Of a stretch of DNA of 64,000 bases, positions 18,701-26,469 are shown in pieces. Each line of letters starts with the position of its first letter. The stretch's first letter is position 1. A program made the position numbers and the translations under genes. The stretch lies in NCBI GenBank assembly GCA_016786465.1, contig JAEUWC010000024.1:1-64000 (forward strand). The letters run 5' to 3'. The DNA comes from Bdellovibrionales bacterium (GTDB taxonomy: Bacteria > Bdellovibrionota > UBA1018). Under the pieces are notes generated by a model. The model had not been told where the DNA came from, searched no databases, and worked only from the letters and a program-made list of their open reading frames with translations.

Positions 18701-18969
18701 TTTTGCCAGCTATCGCTTGGATCTGGATTCAAAAGGCTTAGGTCTGTCGTTTTGCCTGCCTGAATGGCTTGGTCGCGATCCAAAAGCGCGCCCTGGGCAT
18801 CAATCAGATCTAAGGCTTCGTGAACGTCTGCGGGATCAGTAACCACCTGAGGCACTGCAAGCGGCCCTGCCCATGCCGAAGCAAGGCTAGTGACCATGCT
18901 GATGCCCAAGGTCCACTGACCCAGGGTATGAAAAAGGTGACGCCGCTTCATCGCGGTGCACCATAGCAT
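15739..18969 (-). CDS. Very large exported protein of unknown function
   Basis: About 1076 residues. I place the start at ATG 18969 because AAGGTA lies 6-12 nt upstream; an ATG at 18951 (MKRRHLFHTLGQWTLG) and a longer frame to 19065 are alternatives. Either start gives a signal peptide (LGISMVTSLASAWA). The remainder has no domain I recognise. It alternates predicted amphipathic and strand-rich parts and contains long Ser/Thr/Lys tracts, scattered Cys near the C-terminus (QSACADHDERND, NLGCVEPWM) and a glycine-rich segment (GGLAKLGGSGG). Its stop overlaps the subtilase start, so they are translated together, which suggests a substrate, partner or secretion helper of the protease. It is divergent from the metzincin gene across a 198-nt region. 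Confidence 0.75.
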   Translation of the reverse strand: MLWCTAMKRRHLFHTLGQWTLGISMVTSLASAWAGPLAVPQVVTDPADVHEALDLIDAQGALLDRDQAIQAGKTTDLSLLNPDPSDSWQNQKWRPEDLVTEPFPATEVEVESIPEKQPRAIALMRVQSRDPKTGILIPYQFILTANLHASLARSELLRRLGYPIPAPRHYKTLKITFADEAMLQQFFGLITLKTGTDSSIWIAERSKEGQTPVWAKVRDVALESPQLLVPQFHWGLLDAKDIQGRRNLLALPIALSLLEIPESVNIFSWDAARVLNQHVLLDTPSPEAFLPTKEAILNLPSISDLKWLVRRVAALDADDWKEIAKAGAFPDDVTQLVEQKLISRRNSLIAVFGLKASDYPKLQPKTDLTIGAVKKGKLTQAFYDGYPIRLAYDPVPSPLRLSQISRFLGIEAIGQGIGAALDFVSKKFLTGNSTDDILKQRRQDVFNAMEKHFREHPGVPFQQSVESFGAPVAGFQVSAGRDLVSGAYYGSDSPVQLVDRIGVAANLGYFMGIDGVPGMIPGVQGNVSVSRNYVHVRPLGTMKEALKANPLDIFVPGVMTRLSKFISTEEKQTDAQKLADINDIFSELRENEMLIVTDSLNYGIRAEVQIPIQAALAFLPPQISPSLGVAAGVQPQIFHRTTIVRTAEGLQVYVQGANLKNMDFEVNFKWFIKLLMAGVQHRSGEAQAKAVLLRKDQLAELDTTKLNDLSISLRSLLRFNQPAPLLSKFPSYEFNHDLSATAARFQFLIWKSRNTRESHFMTATPPSGRGTRTFFSVRNTRIHGTSPWGLVGDVAAGVTGGLAKLGGSGGPDPSSEFFGKSFKTQIRTEAETTEGTQIAPVSLMEETYAGWSIKKKKVIKILEGIEASVRSLSLDRGIFRKEIFNDTKKVQLYQISSSFTVYPEGIHRIESRILTAKDPLALKLRLVSISGLDHYQSACADHDERNDFWFRESKKSYNLGCVEPWMREAYNFRKKNLSGQGLNSKDRISSSHDLVRALFYGIERPTFFSWVGRDQIFFQAKVTGFRTNDENEDADVYLDTIGTQTRKGGLGPFRDLVERYGLSPAEVNGQYLSEGY

Positions 18970-19012
18970 GATCTGTACCTTATAATGCAGTGAATAAATC
19001 CAGATGAAGGGG

Positions 19013-19111
19013 GGTGTCGAGCATTTTGACACCGCCTGTAAAAAAGAGAGCAGTTCAAGTGACACAATTTGTCATAAAATGAGAAATATCAATTTATGTC
19101 AACGGGTTGAC
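19013..19111. promoter_or_regulatory. Cluster of TGTCA/TGACA half-sites in the divergent protease intergenic region
   Basis: Three inverted repeats share one half-site: GGTGTC/GACACC (19013-19018 and 19028-19033), TGACA/TGTCA (19060-19064 and 19070-19074, 5-nt spacer) and GTCAA/TTGAC (19098-19102 and 19107-19111, 4-nt spacer). All lie between the divergent starts at 18969 and 19168. The last arm forms the -35 of a possible promoter for the + gene. This looks like a multi-site operator, but the regulator is not in the window as far as I can see. Confidence 0.45.
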
Positions 19112-19136
19112 GCATGGGCCCACATTTTGCTAAATA
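19107..19136 (+). promoter_or_regulatory. Possible promoter of the metzincin lipoprotein gene
   Basis: TTGACG (19107-19112) is a good -35. After 18 nt comes TAAATA (19131-19136), preceded by TGC as in an extended -10. The start of transcription would fall about 25 nt before the ATG at 19168. TTTGAGGTAAG just before that ATG supplies a GAGG ribosome-binding site. Confidence 0.4.
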
Positions 19137-19167
19137 CCGCTTCAGCACTAACCTTTGAGGTAAGCCC

Positions 19168-22100
19168 GTGATTAAAAATAGTCGTCTTGTGAAGTCCTCT
19201 GTTTCCCTCCTAACTCTATGCGTCTTCGCTACCGGAGCCATGACAGCGTGCGTTGGTAAGCGCCCTGAACAGAATGATCAGGGAAACTGGACGGACATAG
19301 TCAGCATTTCAAGCATCGATAGCAAAGAGTACCCGATCACCACGGGGCCTGCGATCGGTCAGGGCTTAGTGAGCTCGGCTGAACTTTCAAGAACGGTCGA
19401 TGAAGGCACCGACGAATTGGATTCGATGCCGGTTGTGAACATTTCGATTCCTTCGACAGGCAACTTGCCGCACATCCCAGGTGACGTAGCATTCCGAGGC
19501 CGCCCCAATACTCAGGGCGTTTACAGTCTTTATTACAAAGCCACTGACAAGTACGTCATGCTTTATAAAGTCGCCAAGCGTTCGGACATCCCAGCGGTTG
19601 AGCGCCCCTACATCAACCCAAATATCACTTTTGAAGACGGCCGCGTAGCGGTCCCTATGGCGGGTTACCAGGTCGATTACTACCGCGATGAAAAGCGTAA
19701 GAACGAGTTCGACGAACAAAGCAATATCGTGATTCAGGTTCCTGCTCCTCGAGCAGAAGCAACCCTGGCGAAAATTTCGCGTACTTCAGGAAAGCAATTC
19801 GCAGCCCTGAAGATGGTTGACGTTTTCCCGAAATCTCACTTGGACGGCGAATGGTACTTTGCTGAAACCATCGTGGAAACTTCAGTCGGCGCAAGCGATG
19901 CGATCGGACAAACCTTGAACGTGGTGGGCGATTCCTTCTTGGACTTGGCTTCACGCGTTCGTTTCAAGATCGACCAAAACACGGTTAAAGTGGTTTCCGT
20001 TTCTCAGGACGAGCGCGTTTACAAGCGTAAGCGCTGCCACGACGGAACGCTTCCAGATGATCAGGGAATGTGCCCGGATCCAGCAGACCCTAAAAAGAAA
20101 ATTAAAGTCGCCGTCGACCAGTCTGACGTTCTGAAAGACGTCAAGACGATGGATATCGTGACGATTCCTGCAATTTCACGCCAGCCTCGTGTTTCTGCAA
20201 CCGACGAACTGGCTTCTGAAGAAGACAACCGCATCAACTGGAAGAATAAGAAATTGGTCCAGTTGGGACTCGGAAACTCGGTCTCGATCAGCGATGCGTC
20301 GATGAACGGTGAACTTTCGAAGCTTTCTAAGAAAGTTGCTACCGCGAAGAAACTGACTTCGGACTGGACCGCAGATTCGGAAGACCTGGAAGGCGAAGGT
20401 GCTGACAGCGGTCAAACCGGAAGCGCAACCAGCGTTCTGAACGAAATCTTGGTCGGACCTAACCACCTGAATTACACGATCATTCGCACGCTTCCAAACG
20501 GAGCGAAGATCAAGGTGGCTTACTCGTTCGTTCGCGTCGACACAAACTCGAAATTCGTTTCGAAGCGTCACTTTAAAGAAGACCGCGCTCGTTTCGGCTT
20601 CTTCACCACTGCGAAACCTTTCATTCAGAACTTCGAGATCTACACTCAAGAAGACGTCGAAAAGCGCATTCAGCTTTCTCGCCATGACATGAAAGCTTTG
20701 CCCGGAACCCAAGGTGAAAAAGGAATTACCTTTCACTTCACCAAAGGAACCCCAGAATGGTTGCGCAAAATCGGCCGCGACGCAGTCGCAGCTTGGGACC
20801 GCGCTTTCAAAGCAGCTTACGAAGGCACTGGCGAAAAAGTCGCTGTGCGCGTGGGTACTGAAAACGGCGTCGAAAAAGATGTCGAATTGGGCGACATTCG
20901 CTACAACGTCATTAACCTGATTGACGAAATCGGTGAATCACGCTTGTTCGGTTTCGGTCCTTCGGTGACCGACCCGTTAACCGGCGAAATCATTTCGGCA
21001 ACCAGCAACGTTCACATCGAAAGCGTTCGCGACGCCGTGACTTCGGCGATCCGTGAATACATCGTCCAGTCGGTTGAAGGCCGCTTGGAAGCACCTTTGT
21101 ACAGCGAACTGCTGAAGACCAAGAAGCCTCCGGTTTTGGCTTCGGCTTCGACAACGGTTGGTAGCGGCGTTCAGTCGATTGCATCGGCTGGCGGAACTTC
21201 GGTTTCGAAGCCTGTGGCTTCTGCAGCCAAATCGGCAGTTTCAAAGCTTCAAACTTTGAAAATGGCTTCTCGCATGAAAGCGCTTCAGGAAAAGTTCCTG
21301 GAATTGGCTCCGGGCGTGAAAGCTCCTGCTTCGGCTGAAGAATTCGAAGAAATGTTGAACGACATGATGTCTCAGAACAAGTCCAAGCCTGGAATCAGCG
21401 GCGGACTTCTTCAGGGATCTTCTTCGTCTTCGATTGTTTCTGAATTGGCTTCTTTGAAGAAGTCAGTGGCTGACCTGAAAAAGATGAAAGCATCGTTCCA
21501 GGCGATCGATCGCGCTGCTAAAGCGAAAGCGATTGCAGCCGAATTCGGTCCAAATCACTGGAGATGTTCATCGTCGGCGCAAATCAGCTTGAACAATCTT
21601 CAAAAGGACATCGAAAAGCTTTGCTCGACGGAAATGACGACCGTCTTGGGACAAGCGGTTTCGTCGGTTAAGAACGGACGCGTTCAATTCAGCGGATTGG
21701 ACCCTCGCCCGATCGACACCTGCGCATCACGCTTGATCTATGAAAAAGCGTTGGCGACCCTGATCCACGAAATGGGTCACAACCTGGGACTTCGCCACAA
21801 CTTCAAGGGTTCGGTCGACAAGGATAACTTCCCTGAAATCGAATTCCGCCTTCCAGACGGAACGAAAGAAGTACGCAAAGTTCGTTCGTCTTCGATCATG
21901 GAATACACTTCTCTTGAAGAAGACCGCCTGACCGAAGCTGGTCCTTACGATATCGCAGCAATCCGTTTCGGATATGCCGATCGCGTAAAGATGGAAGACG
22001 GAAAAGTCTTGAAAGTGGACACCAAGAAAAGCTTGGACGCACAGTTCGGACTGACCCAAGGTTCTACCAAGGGAAGCGTCGGCAACATCGCGGCGTACCA

Positions 22101-23784
22101 GTTCTGTACGGATGAAGACACTTTCTTGGGATACGACGCCTTGTGCCGTCTGCACGATGCCGGTGTAACTCCTCTTGAAATCGTCGAAACGGCGATCGCA
22201 AGTACCGAGAACGTCTATCACCTGACGCACTTCCGTCGTGACCGTAATGCGATGTACAATCCTGTGGATCGCGCTTACGGACGTACTTACGATCCATTGA
22301 AGCGAATCTACGAAGAATGGCGCTTTATCTTGGCGGACTATCTGCAACGCCAGGGCAAGTACCTAGAAAACTACGATTCGACTTCGTACGAAGAACTTCT
22401 GAAGAAGATGGAAGCTGACAAGGACTTCGGCGAGAAGTTCAAGCTTTACCGTCCAGCGGCAGTTAAAGCGTACGAATACTTCAGAAACACGGCCTTCACG
22501 GATAACCACATGTGCGCAATCCAACACACCAAGCGTTCGGATATCGGCACCCGTTACGTGGAATTCCAGAAGTTGCACGACCTGATCTTCGACCGTTCGC
22601 GCGGTTCGGTGATCGTCCGCAGCTGCTTGGATTTGACGGCAGCGAACGTGGCTCCTTATCTTGCAGAAGTCATGGGCAAGGATTTCATGCCTCTGACCTA
22701 CAAAGACAAGGCAACCGGAACGACTATCGCTCTTGAAGTCGGACGTCAGGCGAATACTCTTCGTTACGACCGTAGCCCACTTCTAGAAGACGTTTTCGCG
22801 ATGGATATCATCGGAAATTCGGATGAAAAGTTGGTTTCTTACTTGATGTTGACGGATCGCGACCTAGGTCAGTTCCGCAACGTTTGGGAAGCTTTCGCAC
22901 CGAACTTCTTGGATGAACCGACCTTCCGCGAAGACATCTATGCGAAGACCTTCAACCGCTTGATCAACGGTGTCGTTGCTCAGCAGATCATTGGAAAACC
23001 AAAATTCCAGCCTTTGTTCACTTACGAACAAGATCTTCTGAAGACGATGTCGGACTTGTACTACTCGGCTATGTTGGTTCCGAACAAGGATCTGACTGGC
23101 TTGAATATGCGCAAGACGATGGAAAACCTTGGACCGTTGGATGTTTACGTCCCACGCCAGGGCGAAAACATCAAAGGCGCTCCTGCGGTTCTGGAAATCA
23201 ACGGACGCGTGGCCTACATCGCTCGTGACCAAGGTGCGGAAGTCACCATCGGTCTGATCGAAGCCTACAATAACGCAACTCAGTTGTTGTCGGCTCAACC
23301 GATCAGCGATGACCAGACTAAAGAAGTCGTGGCTTGGGTAAACACCCTTCCAAAAGCCGCAAGCTTGCAGCCTGGATCGACTGCGATCCCAACCGTGGGC
23401 GACATGACCCAGGCGGTCGACTCTTTCGGCGGAATGGCTGAAAAAGCAGGCCCAGCAGCTCAGTGCTTCTTGAATGCGTACGGTGCAGCTATCGGCGGCA
23501 TGGATCCTTGGTTCGCAGCCTTGGATGCAGCAATGCAAGCCGCTGGCGATGACCAGGCAAAGGTGGATGCGTTGATGAAAACGGATCTAGTGGCTTTCGG
23601 ATCTGCTAGCCAGATCACGGATCCTTACACCTTGGTTCAGGAATCGTTCACGAAACTGGACGAAACCATGAAGAAGTGTCAGGCCGATGCGGTCAAGACG
23701 ATCGAAAAGGTCGAATTGGATCGCAAGGATTTGGAAGATCAACAAGACATGATCTTGAAGATCCTTCAAAGCTACGCCAGCTAA
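19168..23784 (+). CDS. Giant lipoprotein zinc metalloprotease (metzincin, DUF5117/DUF4953-like)
   Basis: 1538 residues. The N-terminus is a lipoprotein signal ending MTAC. The zinc-binding site HEMGHNLGLRH (H867, E868, H871, H877) is the extended metzincin motif, and SSSIMEYTS provides the Met-turn (M911), followed by AGPYDIAAIRFGY as in the DUF5117/DUF4953 group. A Ser/Ala/Lys-rich low-complexity region lies at about residues 655-780, before the catalytic domain. Length is greater than most relatives. The protein should be anchored in the envelope and act on extracellular or periplasmic proteins. The coding sequence is visibly enriched in TTC, AAG and GAA codons compared with its neighbours, consistent with high expression. 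A barrel gene follows after 21 nt. Confidence 0.88.
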   Translation: MIKNSRLVKSSVSLLTLCVFATGAMTACVGKRPEQNDQGNWTDIVSISSIDSKEYPITTGPAIGQGLVSSAELSRTVDEGTDELDSMPVVNISIPSTGNLPHIPGDVAFRGRPNTQGVYSLYYKATDKYVMLYKVAKRSDIPAVERPYINPNITFEDGRVAVPMAGYQVDYYRDEKRKNEFDEQSNIVIQVPAPRAEATLAKISRTSGKQFAALKMVDVFPKSHLDGEWYFAETIVETSVGASDAIGQTLNVVGDSFLDLASRVRFKIDQNTVKVVSVSQDERVYKRKRCHDGTLPDDQGMCPDPADPKKKIKVAVDQSDVLKDVKTMDIVTIPAISRQPRVSATDELASEEDNRINWKNKKLVQLGLGNSVSISDASMNGELSKLSKKVATAKKLTSDWTADSEDLEGEGADSGQTGSATSVLNEILVGPNHLNYTIIRTLPNGAKIKVAYSFVRVDTNSKFVSKRHFKEDRARFGFFTTAKPFIQNFEIYTQEDVEKRIQLSRHDMKALPGTQGEKGITFHFTKGTPEWLRKIGRDAVAAWDRAFKAAYEGTGEKVAVRVGTENGVEKDVELGDIRYNVINLIDEIGESRLFGFGPSVTDPLTGEIISATSNVHIESVRDAVTSAIREYIVQSVEGRLEAPLYSELLKTKKPPVLASASTTVGSGVQSIASAGGTSVSKPVASAAKSAVSKLQTLKMASRMKALQEKFLELAPGVKAPASAEEFEEMLNDMMSQNKSKPGISGGLLQGSSSSSIVSELASLKKSVADLKKMKASFQAIDRAAKAKAIAAEFGPNHWRCSSSAQISLNNLQKDIEKLCSTEMTTVLGQAVSSVKNGRVQFSGLDPRPIDTCASRLIYEKALATLIHEMGHNLGLRHNFKGSVDKDNFPEIEFRLPDGTKEVRKVRSSSIMEYTSLEEDRLTEAGPYDIAAIRFGYADRVKMEDGKVLKVDTKKSLDAQFGLTQGSTKGSVGNIAAYQFCTDEDTFLGYDALCRLHDAGVTPLEIVETAIASTENVYHLTHFRRDRNAMYNPVDRAYGRTYDPLKRIYEEWRFILADYLQRQGKYLENYDSTSYEELLKKMEADKDFGEKFKLYRPAAVKAYEYFRNTAFTDNHMCAIQHTKRSDIGTRYVEFQKLHDLIFDRSRGSVIVRSCLDLTAANVAPYLAEVMGKDFMPLTYKDKATGTTIALEVGRQANTLRYDRSPLLEDVFAMDIIGNSDEKLVSYLMLTDRDLGQFRNVWEAFAPNFLDEPTFREDIYAKTFNRLINGVVAQQIIGKPKFQPLFTYEQDLLKTMSDLYYSAMLVPNKDLTGLNMRKTMENLGPLDVYVPRQGENIKGAPAVLEINGRVAYIARDQGAEVTIGLIEAYNNATQLLSAQPISDDQTKEVVAWVNTLPKAASLQPGSTAIPTVGDMTQAVDSFGGMAEKAGPAAQCFLNAYGAAIGGMDPWFAALDAAMQAAGDDQAKVDALMKTDLVAFGSASQITDPYTLVQESFTKLDETMKKCQADAVKTIEKVELDRKDLEDQQDMILKILQSYAS

Positions 23785-23805
23785 TCGCCGGGTTTCGGGA
23801 ACTGA

Positions 23806-24675
23806 ATGCTACATCTGAGATCAATCCTCCGATTCAGCCTTACGATAATGGTGGTTGCCTCCTCGTCCGCTCTGGCGGACGGGGAGAAGCCCAAGCCCAG
23901 ATTCTCAGCGACCTTGTTTAACCGAGCATCCAGTAATGCCTATCCGCTCGGGGATTCACGAAATTCGTCTGAACTTTCTAGCTTTGGCTTCTTGAACTAC
24001 AAGCTGGCAGATCGCTGGTCGGTGGTTGCCCTTTTGGAAATCACCAAGCAGTTGAACGGGGATGGCAGAACTAGAATCGCCAATCCGGACGTTCGCCTTT
24101 ATCGTCGCGCCGGAGAGTTTGGAAAATCCTATTCAGATCCCGATGGCGACGGTCCGGGAAAAGCGAAAGAACGCAAGGCGTTTGGAATTCTTTTGGGACC
24201 TTCAGTTCAGCTTCCCGCGAACTATGATTCCATCGTCAACGAAAACTTCATGTTCGGTCTAAGTGCCAGCGCGCGTTTGACGTTTGATACGACTCCCTAT
24301 GGCCTAAAGGGGTTTGGTGGCTTTTACGACCTAGCGATCGCCAAGCAGTTCCACCGATACGACACTTCGGTCGACGGAAGAAGCTTGGTTCCGGTCAAGA
24401 TCAAACAATCTGCAATTTTCGGTTACGACTTGACGAAGCGTTGGTCGCTTTTTTTCACAGCAGGCGTATCGACGGGATGGACCTACAACGGTCACGTCAC
24501 TTCAAGCTACGGAACCTCGCAGGAAGTGGATTTTCAAATCTCGGAAGCGCTTCAAGTGGGATTGGGTCACCAGATCGCGGACAATCTCCTTAGTTTGAAC
24601 GGCCAGGACTTTAACTTCGCGCTTTACAGCACTCGCGCTTCTTCGATTTACATCAGCCTCAACGTCACTCTTTAA
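23806..24675 (+). CDS. Predicted outer-membrane beta-barrel protein
   Basis: 289 residues. A signal peptide (FSLTIMVVASSSALA) is followed by alternating amphipathic strands (FGFLNYKLADRWSVVALLEI, RWSLFFTAGVSTGWTYNG) and a last strand ending YISLNVTL. This pattern fits an OmpA/OmpW-size or transporter-like barrel of about 10-12 strands. A Gly/Asp-rich loop (SDPDGDGPGKAK) may be extracellular. It lies 21 nt after the metzincin gene and is probably cotranscribed. Its 3' end overlaps the convergent CPBP gene by 4 nt. No family recognised. Confidence 0.7.
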   Translation: MLHLRSILRFSLTIMVVASSSALADGEKPKPRFSATLFNRASSNAYPLGDSRNSSELSSFGFLNYKLADRWSVVALLEITKQLNGDGRTRIANPDVRLYRRAGEFGKSYSDPDGDGPGKAKERKAFGILLGPSVQLPANYDSIVNENFMFGLSASARLTFDTTPYGLKGFGGFYDLAIAKQFHRYDTSVDGRSLVPVKIKQSAIFGYDLTKRWSLFFTAGVSTGWTYNGHVTSSYGTSQEVDFQISEALQVGLGHQIADNLLSLNGQDFNFALYSTRASSIYISLNVTL

Positions 24676-25529
24676 AAGTGAAACTTAAACTGAAGACTGC
24701 CGCCATCAATGGATGATTCGCGTCCTGGAATCGGCGTCACCAGAACATCGTACCAAGTGTGAGCAAAAATATTCTTGTTCAAGTTGTACTTGTTGCGGTG
24801 AACCTGCCAGCAGAAAAGCATTCCAAATCCAAAGCGGAAGGCAAGGGGACCTGGCTTTAGGGCTTCTGGGCCGTTGACCCCATGTGCAGCGGAAAACATT
24901 GCTGAAGATAAGATGGCGCCCGTCCAATCGGCTGCTGTTCCACCTCCGAAAAGATCTGAAAAAGCAGGGAACAGAAACCCTCGGAAAAGTGCTTCTTCAC
25001 CCAAGCCGACGAATGAAAAGAAGACCGGTCGGGTCCAATCCTTCAAAGGCGAAAACTTGTAGTAAACAGTCGCACCCAAGCCCCCGGCGACAATCGGTGC
25101 ACCAATAGGGTCGATCAGATTCAAGGGATTGATGTTTGCCGCCATATGTCCCAGCAACCAAGTTTCAGAAACTTTGCGCGACACGGGTTTCGCGTGTCGG
25201 TAAGCGTCGTAGATGTTGTACATCCAAAGATTGAACACAGCTTGGGGAAAGATCGGGAAGCTTGTTCCTTCTTGGTCACCTGGCGTTCGAAAACGATAGA
25301 CGTTGTCATGGGTGTACAAAAGGGCCATGCCGCCGGCAATTCCGGCAAACCACGACAGACCTTCCCAGGTTTGGCCCGAAGCGATCTGACCCAAACCCGG
25401 TACCAAACTTAAAGTTCCCGCAAGCCCAGCGCCAATAGCGTGTGCGGGACGAACGCTTAAGACTTGGAAGCCCAAAGAAACAATCAAGGCTAGGGTCAAA
25501 GGTTTGGAAAGCCGGCTAGTCCGGGCCAT
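24672..25529 (-). CDS. CPBP (CAAX/Abi-type) intramembrane metalloprotease with PGLGQ N-terminal domain
   Basis: 285 residues. The C-terminal half has the CPBP motifs: E178-E179-x3-R183 in GEEALFRG, H216 in FSAAHG, and a later HTWYD. These residues form the intramembrane metal site. The N-terminal ~120 residues carry LSLVPGLGQIASGQTWEG and NIYDAYRHAK, which resemble the DUF5683-type membrane domain, so the protein looks like a fusion of the two. A signal-anchor is at 10-31. The substrate is unknown; family members cleave membrane peptides or prenylated proteins. The ATG at 25529 lacks a visible ribosome-binding site. It overlaps the barrel gene 3' end by 4 nt. Confidence 0.8.
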   Translation of the reverse strand: MARTSRLSKPLTLALIVSLGFQVLSVRPAHAIGAGLAGTLSLVPGLGQIASGQTWEGLSWFAGIAGGMALLYTHDNVYRFRTPGDQEGTSFPIFPQAVFNLWMYNIYDAYRHAKPVSRKVSETWLLGHMAANINPLNLIDPIGAPIVAGGLGATVYYKFSPLKDWTRPVFFSFVGLGEEALFRGFLFPAFSDLFGGGTAADWTGAILSSAMFSAAHGVNGPEALKPGPLAFRFGFGMLFCWQVHRNKYNLNKNIFAHTWYDVLVTPIPGRESSIDGGSLQFKFHF

Positions 25530-25614
25530 CTTGACAGTTTATCCGAAAAAAAAGTCCAAGAATTTAGGCATCATTTTCCTAGCGGATTTTTGGTCGCAGT
25601 TTAGACTTCACCGT

Positions 25615-26469
25615 ATGGACGGAACCGAAATTTCTAGGCAAGCAAAACTGGTCAAGCATTTGACGGATTACATCATCACGCAGGCGCCGATTCTTTTATC
25701 CAAGCTAGTCGTCGCTGCCCTGATCTTACTGGTTGCGTGGGGGGCGTCGTTGGTTTTGGTTCGAATGGTTTTGAAAGTCCTTTCAGGCCGCAATACCAAG
25801 ACGATCGCGCCAGTGATCGGTGGCTTGGTCAAGTTCATGATTTTGGGCGCAGGATCGATCACGGCGCTTTCCGAAGTGGGAATCGATATCAAGACGGTTC
25901 TAGCAGGTGCCGGGGTTCTGGGCTTGGCAGTGGGCTTTGGCGCCCAAACCTTTGTGAAAGACCTTTTCAGCGGATTCTTTTTGATTTTCGACGGCGTCAT
26001 TCAAGTCGGCGATATCGTGAAGATTGCCGAAGTCGACGGGGAAGTGATTTCCGTTGGGCTTCGGATGACCCAAATTCGCAGTTTCAATGGCCGACTTTGG
26101 TACATTCCCAACGGAAACATCGCAACCGTCGCAAACGATAGTCGCGAATGGTTTGCCGCCGTTGTCAATGTCGGCATCGGTTACGGTGACGACGCCCGAA
26201 AGTCGCTACAAGTTTTACAGAAGGTCGGGGATAAATACGTCGAAGACTATCCGCAATGGGTCATGGAAAAACCGCAGGCGCAGGGAATTCTTTCGCTGGA
26301 TAGTTCAAGCGTCGGCCTTCGGCTAATGATCAAGGTTCGAGTTCCGTTTCAGGCGGAAGCCGAGCGTGAACTGCGCCTTCGAGTAAAAGAGGCCTTTGAT
26401 CGAGAAAAGATCGAGATCCCGTTCCCGCATCAAGTCGTGATGACTAAAGCATCGACTTATAGTGCTTAA
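25615..26469 (+). CDS. MscS-family mechanosensitive channel
   Basis: 284 residues. Three TM segments come first. The third contains the pore pattern GAGVLGLAVGFGAQ followed by TFVKDLFSGFFLI, as in MscS TM3. The beta domain (GDIVKI, GEVISVGLRMTQIR, YIPNGNI) and the C-terminal alpha/beta domain follow. The channel opens under membrane tension to release osmolytes. I take ATG 25615 because the MscS-like N-terminus begins there; the frame is open to 25504, which would overlap the divergent CPBP gene. The last 26 nt overlap the convergent ceramidase-like gene. Confidence 0.9.
   Translation: MDGTEISRQAKLVKHLTDYIITQAPILLSKLVVAALILLVAWGASLVLVRMVLKVLSGRNTKTIAPVIGGLVKFMILGAGSITALSEVGIDIKTVLAGAGVLGLAVGFGAQTFVKDLFSGFFLIFDGVIQVGDIVKIAEVDGEVISVGLRMTQIRSFNGRLWYIPNGNIATVANDSREWFAAVVNVGIGYGDDARKSLQVLQKVGDKYVEDYPQWVMEKPQAQGILSLDSSSVGLRLMIKVRVPFQAEAERELRLRVKEAFDREKIEIPFPHQVVMTKASTYSA

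Noticed and set aside
22864-23538. 224-codon minus-strand open frame
   Set aside because: Antisense to the metzincin gene; a by-product of its biased codons.
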